Source: an uncultured Chromatiaceae bacterium
Lineage (GTDB): Bacteria; Pseudomonadota; Gammaproteobacteria; Enterobacterales; Alteromonadaceae
DNA: 30,064 bases
Assembly: GCA_946482325.1 (NCBI GenBank)
Contig: CAMLRA010000033.1
Coordinates: 1-30,064 of the forward strand
Direction: 5' to 3'
Numbering within the stretch: the first letter of the stretch is position 1; each line of letters begins with the position of its first letter. The translations under genes were made by a program, and so were the position numbers. The notes below the pieces were generated by a model. It made no database searches. It was not told the origin of the DNA and saw only the letters and a program-made list of their open reading frames with translations. Of the stretch, positions 14,597-21,519 are shown piece by piece.

Positions 14597-15029
14597 CGAT
14601 GTCCTCGAACCATAAGGCTGGACGTTCAGCAATAAACTGCTGCATCAGTGTCTTACAACGCTCATCCTGCAGATTAACCAGTTCAACGCCCCGGCTTTGC
14701 AAATAAGCTTCCGGGCCCTGAAACGTCTGATTTTCCCCAATGACCACCTTGGGAATGCCATATAGCAATACAGTGCCACTGCACATGTCGCAGGGTGATA
14801 AAGTCGAATACAACACAGCCCGGCGATAATCAGCCGCTTTGAGCCGGCCGGCATTTTCCAGGCAGTCCATTTCGGCATGCAGAGTACAGCTACCTTTTTG
14901 CACCCGTTGATTGTGGCCACGCCCAACGATGTTGCCGTCAATCACCAACACAGAGCCAATCGGAATGCCACCCTCGGCCAGCCCCAGTTCGGCTTCAGCG
15001 ATCGCGGCCTGCATAAATGGATCAGACAT
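14589..15029 (-). CDS. Cytosine deaminase, yeast Fcy1-like
   Basis: A 146-residue zinc deaminase that probably converts cytosine to uracil and ammonia. Zinc and catalytic residues are His51 and Glu53 in TLHAEMDCLENAGRL and Cys80/Cys83 in LSPCDMCSGTVLLYGIPKVVIGEN. The C-terminus (RGVELVNLQDERCKTLMQQFIAERPALWFEDIGE in segments DERCK, MQQFI, WFEDIGE) is strikingly close, as I remember it, to the end of yeast Fcy1. Fcy1 has HGE where this protein has HAE. This is a different family from the bacterial amidohydrolase CodA. ATG 15029 follows AGGA. It lies 61 bases after a LysR gene and overlaps the cyclase gene, so a three-gene transcript is possible. Guanine or other base substrates cannot be excluded. 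Confidence 0.85.
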   Translation of the reverse strand: MSDPFMQAAIAEAELGLAEGGIPIGSVLVIDGNIVGRGHNQRVQKGSCTLHAEMDCLENAGRLKAADYRRAVLYSTLSPCDMCSGTVLLYGIPKVVIGENQTFQGPEAYLQSRGVELVNLQDERCKTLMQQFIAERPALWFEDIGE

Positions 15030-15090
15030 ATCAGAGTCCTGCAGCGAAAAGGAGAAGGAAGATTAAGCCTGTGCCGTCAACGGCTTGCCG

Positions 15091-15999
15091 TCAAGGTTGA
15101 ACCAATAAAGGAGTGATTAAATTCTGTAACCACTGAATTGCCCAGTGCAATCTTGGCGTAAGATGACTCCGGTGCGGATACAACAGCCAAACTGGCATCG
15201 CGGGCTGAGTCAACCCTGGCAATACTTCAACCAGAGTTCCAGTGGCGAAATGGTGCGCCAGACCGAATCTGGGTGCCTGAATCAGGCCAAGCCCTTGAAT
15301 ACAGGCAATTTGATAACTGTCGGTATGATTGACTGTCACGGCACCGGGTAAAGCCACCAAATGCTGTACACCGTCCTGCAGAAAAGCCAATCCCGGATCT
15401 ACGGCGCCAAAATGGCGGACATAGTGAATTTGCTGATGCCCGGCCAACTCAGCCACTGAGGTGGGAATCCAGGTTCGTTGCAGATAAGCAGGACTCGCTG
15501 CGAGAGCCAGCGGTGCCACGCCCAGTTGCTTTGCCACCAGCCCTTCACTGTCGACACTGCCGATACGCAGCACTAAATCAAAACCTTCAGCGACTAAATC
15601 TACTTTGCGGTCGGTACAGCTGATATCCAGTTGCAATTGTGGCTGCCCAGCTAAAGCCGCTGGCAACGCTGGCAGCACCACTGAACGGGCGATGCCGGTT
15701 GGCATGTCGATGCGTAACTTGCCAATAAGCTTGCCTTGTTGCGGCACAAACAGCTGGTTCAGTTCATCCAGTTCGGCCAGCAACTCGACACATCGCGGAT
15801 AAAATAGCTGGCCGTCACTGGTCAGCTGCACCGTCCGGGTGGTGCGCGCCAGCAACCGACTGCCCAGCTGCGTTTCCAGCTGGCGTAACAAAGTCGACAC
15901 ATAGGTATTGGACAAGCCAAGACTTTCTGCCGCCCGATGAAAACTTTTCAGTTCAGCAATACGGGCAAAGACCCGGTAGGCCAGCAGTTCATCTTGCAT
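15091..15999 (-). CDS. LysR-family transcriptional regulator
   Basis: A 302-residue LysR regulator of normal length. The N-terminal winged helix-turn-helix (residues 1-60: FARIAELKSFHRAAESLGLSNTYVSTLLRQLE, read in segments) is followed by the linker helix and a substrate-binding domain (about 88-295: GKLRIDMPTGIARSVVLPAL, then RKVDLVAEGFDLVLRIG). This subgroup resembles regulators that sit divergent to oxidoreductase genes. ATG 15999 follows AGAGGA. It is divergent from the SDR gene at 16116 with 116 bases between, and probably controls it. The deaminase follows on the same strand, so it may be a second target or simply read through. Confidence 0.92.
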   Translation of the reverse strand: MQDELLAYRVFARIAELKSFHRAAESLGLSNTYVSTLLRQLETQLGSRLLARTTRTVQLTSDGQLFYPRCVELLAELDELNQLFVPQQGKLIGKLRIDMPTGIARSVVLPALPAALAGQPQLQLDISCTDRKVDLVAEGFDLVLRIGSVDSEGLVAKQLGVAPLALAASPAYLQRTWIPTSVAELAGHQQIHYVRHFGAVDPGLAFLQDGVQHLVALPGAVTVNHTDSYQIACIQGLGLIQAPRFGLAHHFATGTLVEVLPGLTQPAMPVWLLYPHRSHLTPRLHWAIQWLQNLITPLLVQP

Positions 16000-16115
16000 C
16001 AGGATTATCCTCTAATAGCAAATGGTCTAAGCATTTTTAGCATATTTATTGGTAATTTGCTTAGCAATACACTGCGGCTGTAGGTGGCAATTCAGCCAAT
16101 CTCCAGGAGCAACAG
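16000..16115. promoter_or_regulatory. Divergent LysR/SDR regulatory region
   Basis: An AT-rich spacer between divergent genes, the usual place for a LysR binding site. CTAAGCA (16027-16033) and TGCTTAG (16058-16064) are inverted repeats 24 bases apart, inside a wider pair of AGCAAAT and ATTTGCT. AGGATTATCCT (16001-16011) is a further short palindrome over the lysR ribosome site. Confidence 0.45.
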
Positions 16116-16874
16116 ATGAGCAATAAAATCGTTTTAATTACCGGCGCCAGTCGCGGTCTGGGTAAAAATGGCGCGTTAAAACTGGCTGCTGCCGGTTTTG
16201 ATCTGATTCTGACCTACCAGCACAATGCACTGGAAGCCGAGGAAGTGGCGGCACAGGCACGGGAGCTGGGCCAGCGGGCTATGACGCTGCAGCTGGATTT
16301 GTCCACACCGGACCAGCTGAATGACTTTATCAGCCGGTTGCAGGACAGCCTGCAGAGCCGCTGGAATGGCCGCCGGCTGGATGCAGTGATCCATAACGCC
16401 GGTATCGGTGTCCACACACCATTTGCCGACACCAGCATGGCGCAGTTTGACCAGCTGATGAATATTCATCTGAAAGGGCCCTACTTTCTAACCCAACAGT
16501 TGTTACCGTTACTCGCCGACAATGCACGTATTTTGCAACTGTCGACCGGCCTGACCCGCTTTGCCATCCCGGGTTACAGCGCTTATGCGATGATGAAAGG
16601 CGCAGTAGAAACCATGACTTTGTATCTGGCGAAAGAGCTGGCGCCGCGGGGGATCCGCGTTAACGTGCTGGCACCAGGTGCCATCGAAACCGATTTTGGC
16701 GGCGGCGCAGTGCGGGATAATCAGGCAATTAACCAGTATCTGGCCAGCAACACTGCGCTTGGCCGTGTTGGCCAGCCGGATGATATCGGCGCTGTGATGC
16801 GGCTGTTGCTGAGCGACGACGCCGGCTGGATCACGGCCCAACGTATCGAAGCGTCCGGTGGCATGTTCCTGTGA
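16116..16874 (+). CDS. Short-chain dehydrogenase/reductase (SDR)
   Basis: A 252-residue NAD(P)-dependent classical SDR of standard length. The cofactor motif TGASRGLG is at 9-16, NAG at about 94-96, and the catalytic Ser143 (LQLSTGL), Tyr157 and Lys161 (YAMMK) are in place; PGAIETDF follows as the usual substrate-loop region. The Arg of TGASRG and the absence of an early Asp after the second strand favour NADPH. ATG 16116 has CAGGAG before it. The gene is divergent from the LysR regulator. The substrate is unknown; it resembles 3-oxoacyl-ACP reductase-like and quinone-reducing SDRs. Confidence 0.92.
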   Translation: MSNKIVLITGASRGLGKNGALKLAAAGFDLILTYQHNALEAEEVAAQARELGQRAMTLQLDLSTPDQLNDFISRLQDSLQSRWNGRRLDAVIHNAGIGVHTPFADTSMAQFDQLMNIHLKGPYFLTQQLLPLLADNARILQLSTGLTRFAIPGYSAYAMMKGAVETMTLYLAKELAPRGIRVNVLAPGAIETDFGGGAVRDNQAINQYLASNTALGRVGQPDDIGAVMRLLLSDDAGWITAQRIEASGGMFL

Positions 16875-16883
16875 TTTAGGTTT

Positions 16884-16909
16884 TGCCCCACGGCAGCGCT
16901 GCTGGGGCA
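16884..16909 (+). terminator. Hairpin after the SDR gene, weak terminator
   Basis: TGCCCCA (16884-16890) pairs with TGGGGCA (16903-16909), with a self-complementary GCAGCGCTGC between them. No T-run follows, so termination is uncertain. Confidence 0.4.
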
Positions 16910-17043
16910 GTCTTCTGATGCTGAACATTTCGGTGCATTCGAGAGTAAAAATGGTATACAGATAGTGTCAAGATTTTTTACTAAATAAAGGGATTACTGC
17001 ATTAGAATTAATTAATATTGTTTACTATTAATCACTTAAAAAG

Positions 17044-17060
17044 TTGGCCTGTCCTATGCA
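17044..17060 (+). promoter_or_regulatory. Sigma-54-like -24/-12 promoter of the PEP-CTERM gene
   Basis: TTGGCCTGTCCTATGCA has the invariant GG and GC at the correct 12-base distance and TTGGC and TGCA as in the consensus. Four of the less conserved positions differ. Transcription would begin near 17071, 30 bases before the start codon. PEP-CTERM genes in other bacteria are often linked with the PrsK/PrsR sigma-54 system, which supports the reading. Confidence 0.55.
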
Positions 17061-17100
17061 CTTCATCAATCAGCAATGATGCAAACATGAGGTAGTACCA

Positions 17101-17739
17101 ATGAAAGCTAAAACTTTGTCGTTCGCCGCTTTATTGTTCTCAGCTGTTTTTGCCAGTCAGTCACAAGCCGCGTTGGTCTACAACGGTGGCGCGTCCACGT
17201 CGGACGGCGGGTTCTATGCCGATCAGGGTTACCTCTACACTGAAGCCGGCGTGAATTTTATGCTGAACAGCGCTTCTGCCGTCAACAGCATCAAATGGTG
17301 GGGAGCCTATGATGGCAACCAAAACCAAACCGATAATTTCTTTTTACGTTTTTATGCCGGCGGTGCAACCCCGGGAGCTTTGCTGTATAGCTTTAACTTA
17401 GGATCCGGCAATAAAACGGCCACCGGCAATGTCATGCTGAACGCATGGACCGAGTACAGCTATCAGTCAGCTTTCAGCGCTTTTAACCTGGCCGCGAATA
17501 CCAGCTATTTCATCAGTCTGTCTAACCAAAACTCCGGTACTGATACCTGGTTCTGGGCTAACGGCAACGGCCCGAGTAATAACGGCGCTTCTTACGGCGG
17601 TTCCTGGGTGAATACCGGTGCTTCGCTGGCCTTTGAACTGAGCAATGACAATACGACACAAGCAGTATCGGCCCCGGCAACTTTAGGCCTGTTTGGCCTG
17701 AGTTTAATGGCGCTGGGCCTGCGTCGCCGTCAGCGTTAA
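17101..17739 (+). CDS. PEP-CTERM sorting-domain exported protein
   Basis: A 212-residue secreted protein with an N-terminal signal peptide (MKAKTLSFAALLFSAVFASQSQA) and a C-terminal sorting tail: APAT, a hydrophobic segment LGLFGLSLMALGL and the basic RRRQR. In PEP-CTERM proteins this tail is recognised by an exosortase (EpsH/XrtA type), which is usually tied to exopolysaccharide production. The usual VPEPAT reads VSAPAT. The middle is rich in Asn, Gly, Ser and aromatic residues (WWGAYDGNQNQTDNFFLRFYAGG; NTSYFISLSNQNSGTDTWFW in segments) and is probably all beta. ATG 17101 follows GAGGT. The last 36 bases overlap the convergent nuclease gene. No exosortase lies in this window. Confidence 0.85.
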   Translation: MKAKTLSFAALLFSAVFASQSQAALVYNGGASTSDGGFYADQGYLYTEAGVNFMLNSASAVNSIKWWGAYDGNQNQTDNFFLRFYAGGATPGALLYSFNLGSGNKTATGNVMLNAWTEYSYQSAFSAFNLAANTSYFISLSNQNSGTDTWFWANGNGPSNNGASYGGSWVNTGASLAFELSNDNTTQAVSAPATLGLFGLSLMALGLRRRQR

Positions 17740-20085
17740 TTCTTCGCTTTGCAACGGGCCTGTTTCAGGCCCGTTTGCTGAATCAGCCACTCCCACCTTT
17801 GTTCGTTGCTGATTGATCAACAGCAGCAATTCGGCCGCAGCGGCAGCGTCTGCCAAAGCACGGTGATGCTGTTTTAGCTCCAGACTAAAATGCGCCGCCA
17901 GATTACCGAGGCTGTAAGAGGCTAAACCGGGGAAATAGCGCCGGCTTTCCACCACAGTGCAAAGCTGTGGTAATTGCAGCTGATAACCACAGCGGGCAAA
18001 TTCGGCGCGGATAAAACCATAATCAAACCGCACATTATGCGCGACAAAAATGCAGCCCTGCAGCTGTTGCCACAGCTCCGCTGCGATATCAGCAAATACC
18101 GGCGCCGTGGCAACCATAGCATCAGTGATACCGGTCAACTTACTGATAAAAGCCGGAATACGCCGCTGTGGGTTGATCAGTGTCGTATAGCGGGTTATTT
18201 CGCGGCCATATTGCAGTTTAACCAACCCAATTTCGGTCACCCGGTCATGGCCGGCTGTGCCGCCGGTGGTTTCAACATCAATGACCGCGTACACCCGCGC
18301 CGGGTCCAGGATCCACTGAATCCGCTCCAATCGGACAGCAAAACCCAGCTCACGCAAGCTATGCAGCCGGCTTAACTGGTTGCGGCGCACGCTGTCACCC
18401 GGTGCTTTGATTTCAATAAACTGCAGATCCTGCGCCTGGCTGTCACCGCCACTTTGGCTGCCACTGTCGCGCCACAGCATTAAATCCGGATAACCACTGC
18501 TGTGACGGCGAAAGTCCAACGCCATTTTCCGCAGCACTGCCGCCAGAGCACCAGCTGGCGCAGCTTGCACCAGCGCCAGCAGCGGCCGGGTTAACTCTGG
18601 ATACCAGCTGAAAATTGCATTGTGTTTGCCATAATGCCGGGTGCTTTGCGCCAGTAAATAACGGCAAGCGGCCGGCCGGTCATCCAACAGTGCGAGCTGC
18701 GTTTCAATGGCTGCGCCGTGGCGCTGATAAAACGCCGGTGTGGTTAAATCACGTGGCCTGCGCTCAAATTCATTGTGAATACTGCTATCGGCAGCTTCAA
18801 ATAACAGCGGCCACAGCAGTAAGCCAAACAGCGCCAGCCAAAGATTATTTTCCAGATGTTCAGCCTGATAGCCCTGCTGCCGGTAGTATTGCAAAGCGCC
18901 CTGCTCTGGCGCATTGGCCCAGAGTTCGTCCAGCGTCAGCACGGCCGCCTGTTGCAGTAAATGTGTGGTGTCGGTGATACGGCTTTGTTTTAGCACGCGG
19001 CGGCTGAAATCCTGTGCCAGATAATATTCTTCGTCACAACAAGGTTCGCTCTGCATCTGCGCAAGCAATGCATGGAGCTCAGCGCGCAGTCCCAGTTTGT
19101 GATACAGCCGCATCAACCGCTCTGACGCTGGATAACCGCCACCAGCCAAGTACCAGTGAAGCGCCAGTTCCGGCGCATTTAAGCGCTCTGCCTGTCGGCC
19201 AAGGGCTTCGCAGAGTTTTTCGCGCGTGAGCACAGTACGGTCATCCAACGGTTCAGGCCAGTTGGCCGCATCGCGCTGCCATTGCTGCAGCTGCTCCAGT
19301 GTCATCACGCTGTTTTTGCGCGGTAAAGACTCACGCAGCTGCGCTTTTAACCGCGCATAAGCATAAGCCGCCTGCGCGGTGGCCACATCGAGAAAACGCG
19401 CCAGATATAAGGGTTCATCACTACCGGAAGCTTGCCCGCCGACAGAGTTCTGTTGTGGTGCAACACGTAAACCGCCTGTGGCCATCACGCCTAAATCGCG
19501 CAGCGTAAACGCGGACAAATCGGTTTCGATGCGGCCAAAAAATAAAAACAATAAATACTGCAACGGCTCGGTCTGTCGCAGCGCCAGCCAGTCGCCACTT
19601 TGTGCCAACCACTGCGGCTGTAATAATTCCGCGTCCCTGATGGCTTGCTGCAATGTGGCTTTGTCGGCAGATTTTTTCGGTAATTGCGACAGCTGTCCCT
19701 GCGCTAGTCCCACTTGCAGCAAATCGGTCAGCTGCTGTTTATTGGCTTTGAGGAACCAGTTGGCGAGATCGGCTGCGTGTTCAGGCCGCCCGGCAAATCC
19801 GCTTTCCAACAACAGTACCGCGGCTGCAGGCTGATCTGTGATTTCACTGTATTGCAAATCCGCCAACGCAAACACCGTGCCCTTGCGACTGAGCATCCGC
19901 AGCCACAAGCGCTGTGCGTCCGGCGTTAAAGCCCGATAAGCGGTGACAAACTGCCAATCCGCCGGCCCGAGCAATCCGGCATATTGCGCTTCCACCCGAG
20001 CCAAAAACTCAGCGAAATGCTGCAGGTAATAATCCGGCGGTAACACAACTGGTGCTGGCATCGGCTCATCCGGTTCAGGTGACAT
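17704..20085 (-). CDS. FAN1-type VRR-NUC nuclease fused to a C-terminal DEDDh 3'-5' exonuclease
   Basis: A 793-residue DNA-repair protein. The N-terminal part resembles FAN1 (DYYLQHFAEFLARVEAQYAGLL, LWLRMLSRKG, ALADLQYSEI). The VRR-NUC nuclease site is at about 525-595: GYPDLML (Asp534) and FIEIKAPGDSV (Glu558, Lys560), then RNQLSRLHSL. From residue 598 a DnaQ-like exonuclease follows: DVETTGG, HNVRFDYGF and HRALADA supply the DEDDh residues. FAN1 acts on flaps and interstrand crosslinks. The fused exonuclease could trim the product. Bacterial FAN1 proteins I know of end after VRR-NUC at about 550-600 residues, so the extra domain is notable. The last ~20 residues are encoded by a terminator hairpin and the antisense of the PEP-CTERM tail. 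ATG 20085 has AAGG close by; Met9 is an alternative. Confidence 0.88.
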   Translation of the reverse strand: MSPEPDEPMPAPVVLPPDYYLQHFAEFLARVEAQYAGLLGPADWQFVTAYRALTPDAQRLWLRMLSRKGTVFALADLQYSEITDQPAAAVLLLESGFAGRPEHAADLANWFLKANKQQLTDLLQVGLAQGQLSQLPKKSADKATLQQAIRDAELLQPQWLAQSGDWLALRQTEPLQYLLFLFFGRIETDLSAFTLRDLGVMATGGLRVAPQQNSVGGQASGSDEPLYLARFLDVATAQAAYAYARLKAQLRESLPRKNSVMTLEQLQQWQRDAANWPEPLDDRTVLTREKLCEALGRQAERLNAPELALHWYLAGGGYPASERLMRLYHKLGLRAELHALLAQMQSEPCCDEEYYLAQDFSRRVLKQSRITDTTHLLQQAAVLTLDELWANAPEQGALQYYRQQGYQAEHLENNLWLALFGLLLWPLLFEAADSSIHNEFERRPRDLTTPAFYQRHGAAIETQLALLDDRPAACRYLLAQSTRHYGKHNAIFSWYPELTRPLLALVQAAPAGALAAVLRKMALDFRRHSSGYPDLMLWRDSGSQSGGDSQAQDLQFIEIKAPGDSVRRNQLSRLHSLRELGFAVRLERIQWILDPARVYAVIDVETTGGTAGHDRVTEIGLVKLQYGREITRYTTLINPQRRIPAFISKLTGITDAMVATAPVFADIAAELWQQLQGCIFVAHNVRFDYGFIRAEFARCGYQLQLPQLCTVVESRRYFPGLASYSLGNLAAHFSLELKQHHRALADAAAAAELLLLINQQRTKVGVADSANGPETGPLQSEELTLTATQAQRH
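17753..17775 (+). terminator. Terminator-like hairpin of the PEP-CTERM gene, inside the nuclease coding end
   Basis: AACGGGCCTG (17753-17762), loop TTT, CAGGCCCGTT (17766-17775) is a perfect 10-bp stem 13 bases after the PEP-CTERM stop, followed by TTGC only. It lies within the 3' coding end of the opposite-strand nuclease gene. Confidence 0.6.
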
Positions 20086-20209
20086 TGGCCTTACTGTAGC
20101 AAATAAACCACTGGATAAACAAACAGCATTTCAGTGCCACAGTGTCGAATTCAAATGTGAAAGCATCAAAACCTGCCAAACATTTACCCAATCCTGACAA
20201 TTCCCAACG

Positions 20210-20238
20210 TTGATTTTTTCAGCAGTGCAAATTAGAAT
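20210..20238 (+). promoter_or_regulatory. Sigma-70 promoter of the RND efflux operon
   Basis: TTGATT (-35, 20210-20215), a 17-base spacer, TAGAAT (-10, 20233-20238). The -10 box lies within the palindromic operator, so bound repressor would exclude RNA polymerase. Confidence 0.65.
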
Positions 20239-20256
20239 GAACGTTCACTCTAATTT
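20229..20256. promoter_or_regulatory. 28-bp palindrome, probable TetR-family operator
   Basis: The left half AAATTAGAATGAAC and right half GTTCACTCTAATTT are complementary apart from one pair, centred on AACGTT at 20240-20245. It overlaps the -10 box and lies just before the efflux operon, whose last gene encodes a TetR-type repressor. Autoregulation is the simplest reading. Confidence 0.75.
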
Positions 20257-20268
20257 GGAGATTATCCC

Positions 20269-21507
20269 ATGCAGCCTATTCGTCGTTCACAACCTCTGCT
20301 GCAAAGCACTGTAACCCTGCTCGCCAGCGCTTTATTTTTGTCGGCCTGTGGCCAGCCTGCCCCAGCAGCACCAGGTACTGGACCGGCCGTGGTGCCGGTT
20401 GGCGTCGTTACTTTGCAGGCACAGGACGTGACATTAAGCCGTGAATTACCAGGCCGGGTGCAGGCCACGCAAATTGCTGAGATCAGGCCACAAGTCAGTG
20501 GCATTGTGCTGGCGCGCCACTTCACTGAAGGCAGTACCGTCACAGCCGGTACCGCTTTGTATCAAATTGACCCGGCGCCTTTTGAAGCCGCTTTATTAAG
20601 CGCCAAAGCGGCAGAAGCAAAAGCCAAAGCCAGTATCGCCAGCAGCAAAGCCAAAGCCGAACGTTACCGCGAACTGCTGAAAATCAAAGCAATCAGCCAC
20701 CAGGATTTTGATGAAGCCGAAGCCGCCTTCCTGCAGGCGCAGGCCGAGTTACAAAGTGCCAAAGCGCAAATCAACAGTGCCCAAATTAACCTGAGCTACA
20801 GCAAAGTGCTGGCGCCGATCAGCGGCCAGATTGGCAAATCAGCAGTCACCACCGGCGCGCTGGTCAGTAGCGGTCAATCTCAGCCACTGGCAACTGTGAC
20901 GCAATTAGACCCTATCTACATCGATTTAACGCAATCAAGCAGCGAACTGCTGGCGTTGAAACAAGCACTGGCCAAAGGTACTGTCGGAAAAGCAGCCACG
21001 CAGACTGAAGTCAGCCTGACACTGGAAGACGGCAGCACTTACGCCCACAAAGGCACGCTGCAATTTAGCGAAGTGACGGTCAACCCGGACACCGGTTCTG
21101 TCACGCTGCGCGCTAGTTTCCCGAACCCGGATCAGCTGTTACTGCCAGGCATGTACGTGCGCGCTACTGTGCAGGAAGGCCAACAGGCAAACGCCTTGTT
21201 GGTACCACAGCGGGGTGTCAGCCGCAATGCGAAAGGCGAAGCCACGGCATTGGTAGTCAGTAAAGACGGTAAAGTCGAACCACGGGTACTGCAAACCAAC
21301 CGCACTATCGGCAGTAACTGGTTAGTCACAGCCGGCCTGCAACAGGGCGACCAGCTCATCGTCGAAGGCCTGCAAAAAATCCGACCGGGCGCAGTAGTGC
21401 AGCCGGTGCCTGCGACTTCCACTGCATTGACTTCAGCTGTCTCATCTGCTGTTACAACTCCCGACAGCAAAGGTTCTGCCCAGGCAGCGCCGGCTGCAGC
21501 CCGTTAA
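20269..21507 (+). CDS. RND efflux periplasmic adaptor (membrane fusion protein), lipoprotein
   Basis: A 412-residue AcrA/MexA-type adaptor. It joins the inner-membrane pump to the outer-membrane channel. The lipobox LSACG places a lipid-modified Cys near residue 27. The lipoyl halves are visible at VQATQIAEIRPQVSGIV and LAPISGQIGKS, and the coiled-coil hairpin lies between (Ala/Lys/Glu-rich, about 100-170). The beta-barrel and membrane-proximal parts follow (LPGMYVRATVQEG; LVPQRGVSRNAKGEATALVV). The C-terminus is rich in Ala, Ser and Thr. ATG 20269 has GGAG before it. First gene of a four-gene operon under a TetR-like palindrome. Confidence 0.95.
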   Translation: MQPIRRSQPLLQSTVTLLASALFLSACGQPAPAAPGTGPAVVPVGVVTLQAQDVTLSRELPGRVQATQIAEIRPQVSGIVLARHFTEGSTVTAGTALYQIDPAPFEAALLSAKAAEAKAKASIASSKAKAERYRELLKIKAISHQDFDEAEAAFLQAQAELQSAKAQINSAQINLSYSKVLAPISGQIGKSAVTTGALVSSGQSQPLATVTQLDPIYIDLTQSSSELLALKQALAKGTVGKAATQTEVSLTLEDGSTYAHKGTLQFSEVTVNPDTGSVTLRASFPNPDQLLLPGMYVRATVQEGQQANALLVPQRGVSRNAKGEATALVVSKDGKVEPRVLQTNRTIGSNWLVTAGLQQGDQLIVEGLQKIRPGAVVQPVPATSTALTSAVSSAVTTPDSKGSAQAAPAAAR

Positions 21508-21519
21508 GCGAGGTGTCTG

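Noticed and set aside
14597..14632. Longer start (TTG 14632) for the diguanylate cyclase
   Set aside because: It adds a hydrophilic stretch before the signal peptide; GTG 14596 has a better ribosome site.
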